A DNA stretch of 64,000 bases from Natronomonas salinimetallica (GTDB lineage Archaea; Halobacteriota; Halobacteria; Halobacteriales; Haloarculaceae): contig NZ_JACDNQ010000007.1 in NCBI RefSeq assembly GCF_013839515.1, positions 1-64,000 on the forward strand, in the 5' to 3' direction. Under the pieces are notes generated by a model. It had not been told where the DNA came from. It ran no database searches and saw only the letters and a list, made by a program, of their open reading frames with translations. Both the position numbers and the translations under genes were made by a program. This document shows, in pieces, positions 51,717-60,528 of the stretch. The number at the start of each line of letters is the position of its first letter. Position 1 is the first letter of the stretch.

Positions 51717-54700
51717 ATGTCTGAGCCAACTGATCGCTCCGCGAGCACGGCTGGGCTTGCGGATCCGAACGACTATCGCGCGAACTGCGGGGTCGGCGTC
51801 GTCATGGATCTCGACGGCGACCGATCCCACGGCACGGTAGCGGACGGTATCGAACTGCTCGAGAACCTCGAACACCGCGGTACGACGGGGGCCGACGAGA
51901 ACACCGGCGACGGGGCCGGAATCCTCCTCCAGACGCCACACGAGTTCTTCGACGACGAGATCGAGGCCCTCCCGGACGCGGGCGAGTACGCCGTCGGCTC
52001 CGTGTTCATGCCGCGGGACGAGGAAGCGATCGCCCGACTGCAAGACCTCACGGAGCACGTTTTCGCCGAGCACGGACTCGACGTGTTCGCCTGGCGGGAC
52101 GTCCCGACCGACAACGCGTCGCTCGGCGAGACGGCCGTCGAATCGGAACCGGTCGTCGTCCAGTGTTTCGTCGAATCGGATCTCGGCGACGACGCCTTCG
52201 ACCGTGCGCTGTATGTCGGCCGGCGCGACCTCGAGACGACGATCGAGGAGCGCGATCCCGACGGCGCGGCCCGGTTTTATGTCTGCTCGCTCGACCGCAA
52301 GACGGTCGTGTATAAAGGCCTCCTGACGGCCGAGCAACTGCCGGCGTATTACCCGGACCTACTCGACGACCGCGTCCGGTCGACCTTCGCGATGGTTCAC
52401 GCCCGGTTCTCGACGAACACCCTCGGCGCGTGGCACCTCTCGCATCCGTACCGAAACATCGTCCACAACGGGGAGTTCAACACGATCCAGGGCAACATCA
52501 ACTGGATGCGCGCCCGCGAGGACGACCTCGAACACCCGGACTTCGGCGGCGAGATCGAGACGCTCCGACCGATCATCAACGATCCCGAACAGTCCGACAC
52601 CGCCTCCGTCGACAACGCGCTCGAACTCCTGATGGCGGGCGACCGGGAGATGCCCCACGCCCTCCGAATGTTGATTCCCGAGGCCTGGCGTGGCGAGGCC
52701 AACCGCGTCTCCGAGGACCGCCGCGAGTGGTACGACTACCACGCCTCGCTCGTCGAACCGTGGGACGGTCCCGCCCTCGTCGCGGCGACCGACGGCGATC
52801 GAATCGGCGCGGTCCTCGACCGAAACGGGCTCCGGCCCTGTCGGTACGACGTGACGAGCGACAACACCCTCGTCATGGCAAGCGAGGCCGGCGCTCTCGA
52901 GTACGACTTCGGCGAGATCGAGCGCCGCGACCGCCTCCAGCCCGGCCAGCTGTTCGTCGCCGACCCCGAGGAGGGCCGTATCGTCCCCGACGAGGAGATC
53001 TTCGAGGACCTCGTCGACGAACGGTACGGCGAGTGGGTCGACGAACGCCAACTCACCCTCGACGACGTCGCCGACGCCGACGAGGCCACACCGCGGGGCT
53101 CCGTCGACTCGATCCGCTCCCAGCAGGCGCTGTACGGCTACACCGAAGACGAGATGAGCCACCTCATCGAGCCGATGGCGACGGAGGGAAAAGACCCCGT
53201 CGGGTCGATGGGCGACGATACGTCGCTTAGCGTTCTCTCGCAGTTCAACCGCCCGCTGTTTAGCTATTTCAAACAGCTCTTCGCGCAGGTCACGAACCCA
53301 CCGCTGGATTACATCCGCGAGGAGCTCGTCACCTCCATGGAGACGCGACTGGGCTACCAGCGGAATCTGCTCGGCGAGACGCCGGAACACGCAGCACAGC
53401 TCGTCGCCGACTCCCCGGTGCTCACCGACGCACAGACCGCGGCCATCAAAGCCCTCGACGGCGACCTCTCGACGGCGGTCCTCGACACCACCTTCGACCC
53501 CGGAACCGACCTCGAAACCGCCGTCAGGGACGTCCGTCGGAAGGCGACCATCGCGGCGCAGGAACACGACGTCATCGTGTTATCGGACCGGAACGCCGGC
53601 CCGAACGCGATCCCGATCCCGGCGTTGCTCGCGACCGGCGGCGTCCACCACCATCTCGTCCGAAACGGCCTCCGGAATCACGTGGGACTCGTCCTCGAAT
53701 CGGGCGACCCGCGTGCGGTCCACCACGTCGCGACGTGTATCGGCTACGGGGCCGGCGCGGTGAACCCGTATCTCGCCTACCAGTCGATCGCCGACGTCGT
53801 TGCAGGCCCCGACGGCGCAGACGAGGGGAGGGCGATCGAAGCCTACATCGAGGCGGTCGAGGACGGACTCCTGAAGACGATGGCGAAGATGGGGATCTCG
53901 ACGGTCGAATCCTACCAGGGCGCACAGATCTTCGAAGCCGTCGGCCTCGATTCCGAGTTCGTCGCCGAGTACTTCGAGGGGACGACCGCCCGGACCGGGG
54001 GTGCGGACATCGACGACGTCGAGGCCGACCTCAGGAAGCGATACGAACTCGCCTTCGCCGACGACCCCGAACTCGAACTGCAGGGGGAGTACGAACACCG
54101 CTCCTCGGGGATGTTCCACGAGTGGAACCCCCAATCGGTCGGGACGCTCCAGAAGGCGGTCCGAAGCGGCGACTACGGGGAGTACCTGGAGTTCGCAGCG
54201 CAGATGAACGATCAGACGGAGAACCTCCAGTCGCTTCGGGGACTCCTGGAGTTCGACTCGGATCGTGACCCCGTCGATATCGAGGACGTCGAACCCGTCG
54301 AGGAGATCGTCCAGCGGTTCTCGACGGCCGCGATGAGCCTCGGCAGCATCTCGCCGGAGGCCCACGAAAACAACTGTATCGCGATGAACCGGCTGGGCGG
54401 CAAATCCAACACCGGCGAGGGGGGCGAACCCCCCGAGCGGTTCGGCACGGAAAAGGAGTGTAGCGTCAAACAGGTCGCCTCCGGCCGCTTCGGCGTCACC
54501 TCGACGTATCTGGCGAACGCCGACGAGATCCAGATCAAGATGGCACAGGGCTCGAAGCCGGGCGAGGGCGGCCACCTCCCCGGCAAGAAGGTCAACGAGA
54601 TGATCGCGCACGTCCGCTATTCGACCCCCGGCGTCGGGCTCATCTCGCCGCCGCCGCTGCACGATATTTACTCCATCGAGGACCTCAAACAGCTCATCCA

Positions 54701-56240
54701 CGATCTGAAGGCGGCCAACCCCGAGGCGGACGTCAACGTCAAACTCGTCTCGGAGGCGGGTATCGGTACCATCGCCGCCGGCGTCGCGAAAGCCAACGCC
54801 GACGTCGTCCACGTTTCCGGACACTCCGGCGGCACGGGCGCATCGCCGAAGACCTCGATCAAAAACGCCGGCCTGCCGTGGGAGCTCGGCCTCGCCGAGG
54901 CCAATCAGATGCTCCGCTCGACGGACCTGCGCTCGCGCATTCGCGTCACCGTCGACGGCGGGATGAAGACGGGCTACGACGTGGCGGTCGGCGCGCTCTT
55001 GGGTGCCGAGGAGTACGTCTTCGGGACGGCCTCGCTCGTCACCTCCGGCTGTGTGATGGCCCGACAGTGTCACGAGAACACCTGCCCGGTCGGCGTCGCC
55101 ACCCAGCGTGAGGACCTCCGAAAGCGGTTCCCCGGCGAACCCCAACACGTCATCAACTACATGACGTTCATCGCACAGGAACTCCGGGAGATCATGGCCG
55201 AACTCGGCTTCGAGCGCGTCGAGGAGATGGTCGGCCGGGTCGACGCGCTCAAGCAGCGCGACGACGTCGAACAGACGAAAGCGAGCAAGCTCGATCTCTC
55301 CGCCGTCCTCGCGGAGCCGCCCGGCGACGACCGGTATAAGACCGAACCGCAGACCCACGAGATCGACGGGGCGCTCGATTGGGCGCTCATAGAGGAGGCC
55401 GAAACGGCGATCGAGACCGGCGACCCGGTCTACATCGATCGGGACATCTCGACTGTCGACCGCGCCGTCGGCGCGACGCTCTCGAACGAGATATCGAAGC
55501 GCTACGGTACCGACGGCCTCGCCGAGGATACGATCCGGATCGACTTCGGCGGTACCGCCGGCCAGAGCTTCGGTGCGTTCCTCCAGAACGGCGTTACGAT
55601 GGAACTCACAGGCACCGCAAATGACTACGTGGGCAAGGGGCTTTCCGGCGGGACACTCGTCATCAACACGCCGAACGATGCGCCCTACGAGCCCGAAAAG
55701 AACATCCTCATCGGTAACGTCTCCCTCTACGGGGCGACCCAGGGCGAAGCCTACATCAACGGAATGGCCGGCGAGCGGTTCGGCGTCCGCAACTCCGGGG
55801 TCAAAGCCGTCGTCGAGTCCGTCGGCGACCACGGCTGTGAGTACATGACTGGCGGCGTCGTTGCCTGTCTCGGCCGGACCGGCAAGAACTTCGCGGCCGG
55901 GATGTCCGGCGGCGTCGCCTACGTCCTCGACCGGGACGGCGACTTCGAGGAGAAGGTCAACTACGGCATGGTGTCGACGACCGACGAGTTGGATCGCGCG
56001 GACAGACGGATGCTCAAGCGCCTGATCGAGAACCACGTCGCCCACACCGACTCGGACCGCGGCGAGTACGTCCTCGAGAACTGGGAGGCCGAACTCGGGA
56101 AGTTCATCAAGGTGATGCCCGACGCCTACGCCGACATCATCGAAGAGCGCGAGGAGGCCGACGTCCGGAAGGACCTCCCCACGCCGGTGGCCCCCGGAGC
56201 CGACGGCGAGCGCCCCGGACACGTCGCCTCCGACGACTGA
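51717..56240 (+). CDS. gltB: glutamate synthase, large subunit
   Basis: A 1507-residue GOGAT alpha-type protein. The glutaminase domain begins at Cys24 (ANCGVGVVMDLDG), so 23 residues are likely removed. A central region and a FMN synthase domain (GGTGASPKTSIKNAGLPWEL) follow, with 3Fe-4S ligands in SGCVMARQCHENTCPVG. The C-terminal GXGXG domain ends the protein. It makes two glutamates from glutamine and 2-oxoglutarate; no small subunit is nearby, so it may use ferredoxin. Stop TGA is followed by element D. Confidence 0.95.
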   Translation: MSEPTDRSASTAGLADPNDYRANCGVGVVMDLDGDRSHGTVADGIELLENLEHRGTTGADENTGDGAGILLQTPHEFFDDEIEALPDAGEYAVGSVFMPRDEEAIARLQDLTEHVFAEHGLDVFAWRDVPTDNASLGETAVESEPVVVQCFVESDLGDDAFDRALYVGRRDLETTIEERDPDGAARFYVCSLDRKTVVYKGLLTAEQLPAYYPDLLDDRVRSTFAMVHARFSTNTLGAWHLSHPYRNIVHNGEFNTIQGNINWMRAREDDLEHPDFGGEIETLRPIINDPEQSDTASVDNALELLMAGDREMPHALRMLIPEAWRGEANRVSEDRREWYDYHASLVEPWDGPALVAATDGDRIGAVLDRNGLRPCRYDVTSDNTLVMASEAGALEYDFGEIERRDRLQPGQLFVADPEEGRIVPDEEIFEDLVDERYGEWVDERQLTLDDVADADEATPRGSVDSIRSQQALYGYTEDEMSHLIEPMATEGKDPVGSMGDDTSLSVLSQFNRPLFSYFKQLFAQVTNPPLDYIREELVTSMETRLGYQRNLLGETPEHAAQLVADSPVLTDAQTAAIKALDGDLSTAVLDTTFDPGTDLETAVRDVRRKATIAAQEHDVIVLSDRNAGPNAIPIPALLATGGVHHHLVRNGLRNHVGLVLESGDPRAVHHVATCIGYGAGAVNPYLAYQSIADVVAGPDGADEGRAIEAYIEAVEDGLLKTMAKMGISTVESYQGAQIFEAVGLDSEFVAEYFEGTTARTGGADIDDVEADLRKRYELAFADDPELELQGEYEHRSSGMFHEWNPQSVGTLQKAVRSGDYGEYLEFAAQMNDQTENLQSLRGLLEFDSDRDPVDIEDVEPVEEIVQRFSTAAMSLGSISPEAHENNCIAMNRLGGKSNTGEGGEPPERFGTEKECSVKQVASGRFGVTSTYLANADEIQIKMAQGSKPGEGGHLPGKKVNEMIAHVRYSTPGVGLISPPPLHDIYSIEDLKQLIHDLKAANPEADVNVKLVSEAGIGTIAAGVAKANADVVHVSGHSGGTGASPKTSIKNAGLPWELGLAEANQMLRSTDLRSRIRVTVDGGMKTGYDVAVGALLGAEEYVFGTASLVTSGCVMARQCHENTCPVGVATQREDLRKRFPGEPQHVINYMTFIAQELREIMAELGFERVEEMVGRVDALKQRDDVEQTKASKLDLSAVLAEPPGDDRYKTEPQTHEIDGALDWALIEEAETAIETGDPVYIDRDISTVDRAVGATLSNEISKRYGTDGLAEDTIRIDFGGTAGQSFGAFLQNGVTMELTGTANDYVGKGLSGGTLVINTPNDAPYEPEKNILIGNVSLYGATQGEAYINGMAGERFGVRNSGVKAVVESVGDHGCEYMTGGVVACLGRTGKNFAAGMSGGVAYVLDRDGDFEEKVNYGMVSTTDELDRADRRMLKRLIENHVAHTDSDRGEYVLENWEAELGKFIKVMPDAYADIIEEREEADVRKDLPTPVAPGADGERPGHVASDD

Positions 56241-56241
56241 T

Positions 56242-56312
56242 ACCGCTTGCTGTCCCCGGTGCGAGTGATCCGGGGTGCGACAGGCGGTCGTGACGGACAG
56301 CCGGCAGTATGG
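56242..56312 (+). repeat. dispersed ATACTG element copy D (shortened)
   Basis: Begins on the last base of the gltB stop (ACTGATACCGC) and ends CAGCCGGCAGTAT at 56312. The left arm reads ATACCGCTTGCTGTC, with changes from the consensus, while the right arm GACAGCCGGCAGTAT is intact. The core is shortened to GTGCGAGTGATCCGGGGTG. Confidence 0.85.
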
Positions 56313-56400
56313 GACGGATCGATACACCGACTCGCCGCCGAGAACCACGGCGAATATTGGCCAACAGATAAATATCCCCCGGAAGTCCACGGTAACACGA

Positions 56401-57057
56401 ATGAGACGAAGGGCACTCATCGCCGGTGCGGGCGGGCTCACGCTTTCGGCGTTCGCGGGCTGTCTGGGGGCCGTCGGACTCGACGAGTACGAGGCGACCC
56501 CGGCCGGCGTCGAGGCGGCCGTCCGCGAGGAGACGGGCTACGAGCGGACGAACGTCGAAGCGCAGGTCATCAGACGGACGGTCGACGTCGGCGTCTCCGA
56601 GGAGATAACGGTCCGAAACTACCTCACCGAGTACGAAAAGGGGGTCGATCTCGGACCCGTGGGGAACGTTCGGGCGGCCGCGTTCACGGTGCTCACCTCC
56701 CCGCAGATCTCGATCGCCGGTCGGGAACTCAACCCGATCGAGGGGATGTCGACCGAGGAACTCGTCGGATCGATCGAAGCCGACTTCGAGGGGATCGAGA
56801 ACGTAGAGCACGTCGAGGACGGCGAAGCCACCGTCCTCGAGCAAGAGACCGCAGAATCGATGTTCGAAGCCGACGCGGCACTCGGGGACGGGGTGACCGT
56901 CGACGTGAACGTCCACGTCACGGAAAGCGTTCGGACGGCGAGCGACCATCTGGTTACGATCGGCGTATACCCACAGCGGGTCCAGGACGCCGAGGAGGAC
57001 AACGTCGCCGCGATGATGGAGGGCGTCGTCGAGGACGCCGACGTGGACGTAGCGTGA
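56401..57057 (+). CDS. DUF6517-like lipoprotein
   Basis: A 218-residue secreted lipoprotein: the N-terminus has a twin-arginine pair (MRRRALIAGAGGLTLSAFAGC) with lipobox FAGC at about residue 20. The mature domain has the NVEAQVIRRTVDVG, VTNYLTEYEKGVDLG-like and VLTSPQISIAGRELNP segments of the haloarchaeal DUF6517 family. A Tat-exported lipoprotein of unknown role. TAAATATC at about 56369 precedes the start. Confidence 0.78.
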   Translation: MRRRALIAGAGGLTLSAFAGCLGAVGLDEYEATPAGVEAAVREETGYERTNVEAQVIRRTVDVGVSEEITVRNYLTEYEKGVDLGPVGNVRAAAFTVLTSPQISIAGRELNPIEGMSTEELVGSIEADFEGIENVEHVEDGEATVLEQETAESMFEADAALGDGVTVDVNVHVTESVRTASDHLVTIGVYPQRVQDAEEDNVAAMMEGVVEDADVDVA

Positions 57058-57063
57058 GCCGTG

Positions 57064-57546
57064 TCAATTTCCGTCGCGTTCCGGGAGTACCCCGACGTCG
57101 ATGTCCCGCGCCCGGAACGTGGTAACGAGTCTGAGGACGACGACGTAGCCGATGACGGTGAACACGGCCGCCAGGATGAGGTTGCCCACGAGCAACCGAA
57201 CGACGATTTCCGGTCCCGCCGACAGAGAGAGCGTCGACGGTGTCGCCCCGGGGGGCGGGCCGAGGAGTCCGGTCCCGAGCGAAAAGCTCGCCGCGTAGAC
57301 CCCCCACTTCACCGCGGGGTTGAGGACGGCCACGGACGCGAACAGCGCGAGTTTGCTGATCCGGTCGACGAGCGCGACGAGCGCGACGAAGACGAGCAGT
57401 CCGGTCCCGAGCGTCGGGAGCGCCGTGATAAATACGCCGAGCGCGAAGCTTCCCGCGACGTCCTCGGGCGGGTGGTCCTCCTCGAAGGCCGCCACGAGTT
57501 CCGACCGAACGCGGCTGCGGTAGGCGGCGATCCGTCCTCGGGCCAT
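57064..57546 (-). CDS. DUF2062 membrane protein
   Basis: A 160-residue protein with the DUF2062 pattern (PPEDVAGSFALGVFITALP, then LVFVALVALVDRISKLALF) and three to four helices. Convergent with the DUF6517-like gene (6-base gap). The N-terminus is basic (RIAAYRSRVRSEL), so it should be inside the cell. Function unknown. Confidence 0.8.
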   Translation of the reverse strand: MARGRIAAYRSRVRSELVAAFEEDHPPEDVAGSFALGVFITALPTLGTGLLVFVALVALVDRISKLALFASVAVLNPAVKWGVYAASFSLGTGLLGPPPGATPSTLSLSAGPEIVVRLLVGNLILAAVFTVIGYVVVLRLVTTFRARDIDVGVLPERDGN

Positions 57547-57571
57547 ACTGACGCATGGGTGCCGGGAGATA

Positions 57572-58213
57572 TCAACGTTCCCTCCCGCGTCGCTCCCGGA
57601 GCGCTTTGAGCCCCCGCTCCGTGGCCCCCGACAGGTGGGCCTGCCCGAACACCGCAACGGTGAGCGCGCCGAGGGCGTTGAACACGAGATCACGGACCGT
57701 ATCGTCGAGTCCGTGCTGGGCGAGCGGCATCGAGATTCCCGTCGCGTCGGCGGCGACGTCGAGTCCGAACTCGAATAGCTCCCACACCACGGCGAACGAG
57801 AGGACGACGACGAGGACGTATACGAAGAAGAACTGCCGGGGCAGATAGATCCGGTCGCTGTGGAGGTCGACGGCGCGGGCGAACGTGTAGCCGACACCCG
57901 CGACGAGCGAGGCGGACATCGCGTGTGTCAGATGATCCCACCAGCCGATCTCCGCGTAGAGCCCGGCCGACCCCATCGTGTGTAAAAACACCGCGAGCGT
58001 GATCCAAAGCCCCAGCCAGGGATCGATCGGGATGCGGTAGTTTCGCTCGAAAATCGCCGGTGTGGCGGTGATGAGAAGCGAGATAGCCGCGTTCGTGATC
58101 GCCTTCGGCTCGCCGGCGACGACCCCGTATCCGAGGAGTCCGACCAACACCAACTGGATGCCGCGGGTGAGCCGCCGTTGGTTCCGGACCGACGGACGGG
58201 GCAGACGTATCAC
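57572..58213 (-). CDS. polytopic membrane protein, DUF2238/YjdF-like
   Basis: A 213-residue protein with about six helices and GWWDHLTHAMSASLVAG near residue 89, which resembles the YjdF/DUF2238 family; that assignment is tentative. Start is GTG at 58213, overlapping the upstream gene's stop by 4 bases (GTGA), so the two are co-translated. Confidence 0.7.
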   Translation of the reverse strand: MIRLPRPSVRNQRRLTRGIQLVLVGLLGYGVVAGEPKAITNAAISLLITATPAIFERNYRIPIDPWLGLWITLAVFLHTMGSAGLYAEIGWWDHLTHAMSASLVAGVGYTFARAVDLHSDRIYLPRQFFFVYVLVVVLSFAVVWELFEFGLDVAADATGISMPLAQHGLDDTVRDLVFNALGALTVAVFGQAHLSGATERGLKALRERRGRER

Positions 58214-59016
58214 CGTTGGATCACCCGCTGGATGCTGCGGCCGAGCCGACGGCCGCGCCGTTTGAAGTACGTATCGAAGAGCAGGCCGGCGGCGATCCCG
58301 GCGAGCGTCACCCAGACGAACTCGGTCATAAGCGCCGCGTTGGCATCCCCACCGGTCGGTCCCGGCGCCGAGAGGAACTCCGTCCCGAGCAGTCGGTCTG
58401 CGCTCCAGCGGACGATCGCCCACGCGGCGGCCGACGCGAGCGTGGTCATGACGACGAAGACGACGGCGAACCAGTGGGTCATCCGCATCCGGGTGAACAT
58501 GTGGAGTTCGACGGTGACGACGAGCGCCAGCCCGGCGACCGAAAGGTAGTAGGCGAACGTTCCGATCTCGCCGCCGAAGAGCCCCCGGACCAGGACCGGG
58601 GAGAGGGCAAACACGAGGACCTCCCACGGGAGCATTGTCCGCCAGTCCCGGTAGGCGACGGGTGGGAGGAGCACGATCACCCCGATGGCGGCAACGAAGA
58701 GTATCCACAGCCGGTCGAACTCGAGGAGGCTCCCGCCAAGTACCACCCCGAGCGCGCCGACGAGCGACCACGCGACCACCGCGTTCACGCCCCCGCTTCG
58801 GAACAGTTCCGCGAGGAGGTCCTCTCGGTCGGAATCGGACCGGGATCGAGCCTCGGAATCGGACCGGGATCGGGACTCGGAATCGGACCGGGATCGGGAC
58901 TCGGAATCGGACCGGGATCGGGACTCGGGATCTGGATCTCCCCCCGTCTCCGGATCCGGAGCGCCATCGCTTTCACCCCCTGTGGCGTCCCTCGGTCTCG
59001 GCGTATCGTTCCCCAT
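58210..59016 (-). CDS. membrane protein with a repetitive acidic-basic N-terminal tail
   Basis: A 268-residue protein. Residues about 31-60 contain an eight-residue repeat (SRSRSDSE) four times, followed by six to seven helices. The DNA repeat has a 24-base unit at 58831-58926. The tail is cytoplasmic and polar, likely unfolded. It is paired with the downstream YjdF-like protein, so they may form a complex. No family recognised for the membrane part. Confidence 0.7.
   Translation of the reverse strand: MGNDTPRPRDATGGESDGAPDPETGGDPDPESRSRSDSESRSRSDSESRSRSDSEARSRSDSDREDLLAELFRSGGVNAVVAWSLVGALGVVLGGSLLEFDRLWILFVAAIGVIVLLPPVAYRDWRTMLPWEVLVFALSPVLVRGLFGGEIGTFAYYLSVAGLALVVTVELHMFTRMRMTHWFAVVFVVMTTLASAAAWAIVRWSADRLLGTEFLSAPGPTGGDANAALMTEFVWVTLAGIAAGLLFDTYFKRRGRRLGRSIQRVIQR
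58831..58926 (-). repeat. 24-base coding tandem repeat (Ser-Arg/Asp-rich tail)
   Basis: Units start at 58831, 58855, 58879 and 58903 (GGAATCGGACCGGGATCG...), each coding eight residues SRSRSDSE-like. Unit one differs at its right end (GAGCCTC versus GGGACTC). Slippage would change the tail length in frame. Confidence 0.92.
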
Positions 59017-59151
59017 ACGGCAGCGTCGTTCCCGGACCGTATAACATTCATGCCGACGGATCGGTTCCCCCGTCAACCGGGGCCGTACGTCCCCGCCGAT
59101 GCCCCCACCGGGACGTTCCCAGGGCTCGCCCCCGCGATCGGCTACCGACCG

Positions 59152-59571
59152 TCACCTCGACCCGCGTTCGAGCTCCGGCTCGAACGCCGCAAACTGCTCG
59201 CGCCACGACGTCGGGATCTCGCGTGGGCTCCCGTCCTCGACCGCGACGAGCGTCGCGTTGGACGTCGCGGCCGGGTCGTCCCCGTCGCCCGGGAACACCC
59301 GCGAGTGCATCCGAAAGCTCGACCCGCCGACCTCCGTGACGCCGCAGGCGATCCGGACCGTTCGGTCCTCGAGCGTCAGCGGCCGGGCGAAATCGATCCC
59401 GTAGTTCGCGAGCACTACTTCGCGCTCCTCCCAGGGGACGTCCAGGACGTGATCGAAATACCGCAGTCTGGCCTGTTCGAGATACGTCGCATAGACCGCG
59501 TTGTTGACGTGTTCGAGGGTATCGAGATCACGGAATCGGATCGAGAGTTCGGTCTCGAACGGAAGCTCCAT
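59152..59571 (-). CDS. acyl-CoA thioesterase, hotdog fold (4HBT type)
   Basis: A 139-residue hotdog protein with the 4HBT motif RFRDLDTLEHVNNAVYATYLE, whose first Asp is the likely catalytic residue. It hydrolyses short acyl-CoA or similar thioesters; in archaea the natural substrate is unknown. The start is ATG 59571 (MELPFETEL). A 34-base repeat lies just upstream of its start. Confidence 0.87.
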   Translation of the reverse strand: MELPFETELSIRFRDLDTLEHVNNAVYATYLEQARLRYFDHVLDVPWEEREVVLANYGIDFARPLTLEDRTVRIACGVTEVGGSSFRMHSRVFPGDGDDPAATSNATLVAVEDGSPREIPTSWREQFAAFEPELERGSR

Positions 59572-59610
59572 ACCGGGGCGGTGGCTTCGGGCGTCGAAGT
59601 GGGTTTCGCT

Positions 59611-59700
59611 TCTCTTTGCCGTCGCCGCTTCGCGGGCAACCCTTTCTCTTTGCCGTCGCCGCTTCGCGGGCAACCCTTTCTCTTTGTCACCGCTTCTCGG
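59611..59700 (+). repeat. 34-base tandem repeat, about 2.6 copies
   Basis: TCTCTTTGCCGTCGCCGCTT begins at 59611 and again at 59645; a diverged third unit (TCTCTTTGTCACCGCTTCTCGG) follows at 59679. It lies between the thioesterase start (59571) and the end of the phosphoribosyltransferase gene (59756). Confidence 0.92.
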
Positions 59701-59755
59701 ATCGCCTCGGACGCGCCGCTGTTCGTGATGTCCGCTTCGGGTGACCCCCGCGTTT

Positions 59756-60427
59756 TTATTTTCCCGTGTCGCCGCTCCCGCGGTCGTGATCCGGGCCGAG
59801 GTACTCCATCGCCTCCTCGTCGGACACCTGCCCGAAGCGCTGATAAAATCGCCCGACGGAGGTGAAGCTCTCGGGCGTCTCGAGACAGACGACGTCGTCG
59901 GCTCTGTCCCCCAACTCGTCGATGGTCTCCGGCGGGCCGACCGGTACCGCCAACACGATACGTCCGGCGTCGGCGTTGTGGATCCGTTCGAGACAGGCCC
60001 TCGCGGTCGATCCCGTGGCGACACCGTCGTCGACGACGACCACGGTCTCGTCGGTCAGGTCGGGGGCGGGTCGGTCGCCGCGGTAGCGCTCGGCTTTCTG
60101 CCGTGCGGCCTCGGCTTTCTCCTCACGCTTGCGCTCGAAGTACTCGTCGCCGCTGCCCCGGCGTCGGAGCGCCTCCTCGTTTCGCCAGACGCTGCCGTCG
60201 CTGGCGACGGCCCCGACAGCGTACTCCGGGTTGCTCGGCGCGCCGATCTTCTGTGCGACGACGATATCGAGCGGCGCATCGAGCGCGTCGGCGACGGCCC
60301 GGCCGAGGGGCAAGCCGCCCCGTGGGATGGCGAGCACGATGTCCGCGTCGACCTCTCGCTCGCGGAGCGCGTCTGCGAGTTGCTCTCCCGCGTCCGTCCG
60401 GTCGCTGAATCGGGCAGGGTTCGCCAT
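59756..60427 (-). CDS. phosphoribosyltransferase family protein
   Basis: A 223-residue type I phosphoribosyltransferase with the PRPP motif VVVVDDGVATGSTARA near residue 130 and VLAIPRGGLPLGRAVADAL in the N-terminal hood. It opens divergently from a dienelactone-hydrolase-like gene; in several bacteria these two domains are fused in one protein, suggesting a shared task. The nucleobase substrate is unclear. Confidence 0.87.
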   Translation of the reverse strand: MANPARFSDRTDAGEQLADALREREVDADIVLAIPRGGLPLGRAVADALDAPLDIVVAQKIGAPSNPEYAVGAVASDGSVWRNEEALRRRGSGDEYFERKREEKAEAARQKAERYRGDRPAPDLTDETVVVVDDGVATGSTARACLERIHNADAGRIVLAVPVGPPETIDELGDRADDVVCLETPESFTSVGRFYQRFGQVSDEEAMEYLGPDHDRGSGDTGK

Positions 60428-60528
60428 GTCCGGAGCTATGCGTCGGCCGGCCGTATGTAGCGCCCGGACGTTATCAGCGGACGGGAACAATCAGAACGAT
60501 ACAGTCAAACCGTAGTCTGCGTACGGGT

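Noticed and set aside
53580-56441. 953-residue minus-strand frame opposite gltB
   Set aside because: High GC makes long antisense frames common; no family match, and the plus-strand GOGAT is certain.
58785-59051. Reverse-strand frame giving a Pro-Asp-Pro-Gly-rich protein opposite the SRSRSDSE repeat
   Set aside because: It is a shadow of the repeat in the real gene; composition follows the repeat and it has no promoter or family match.
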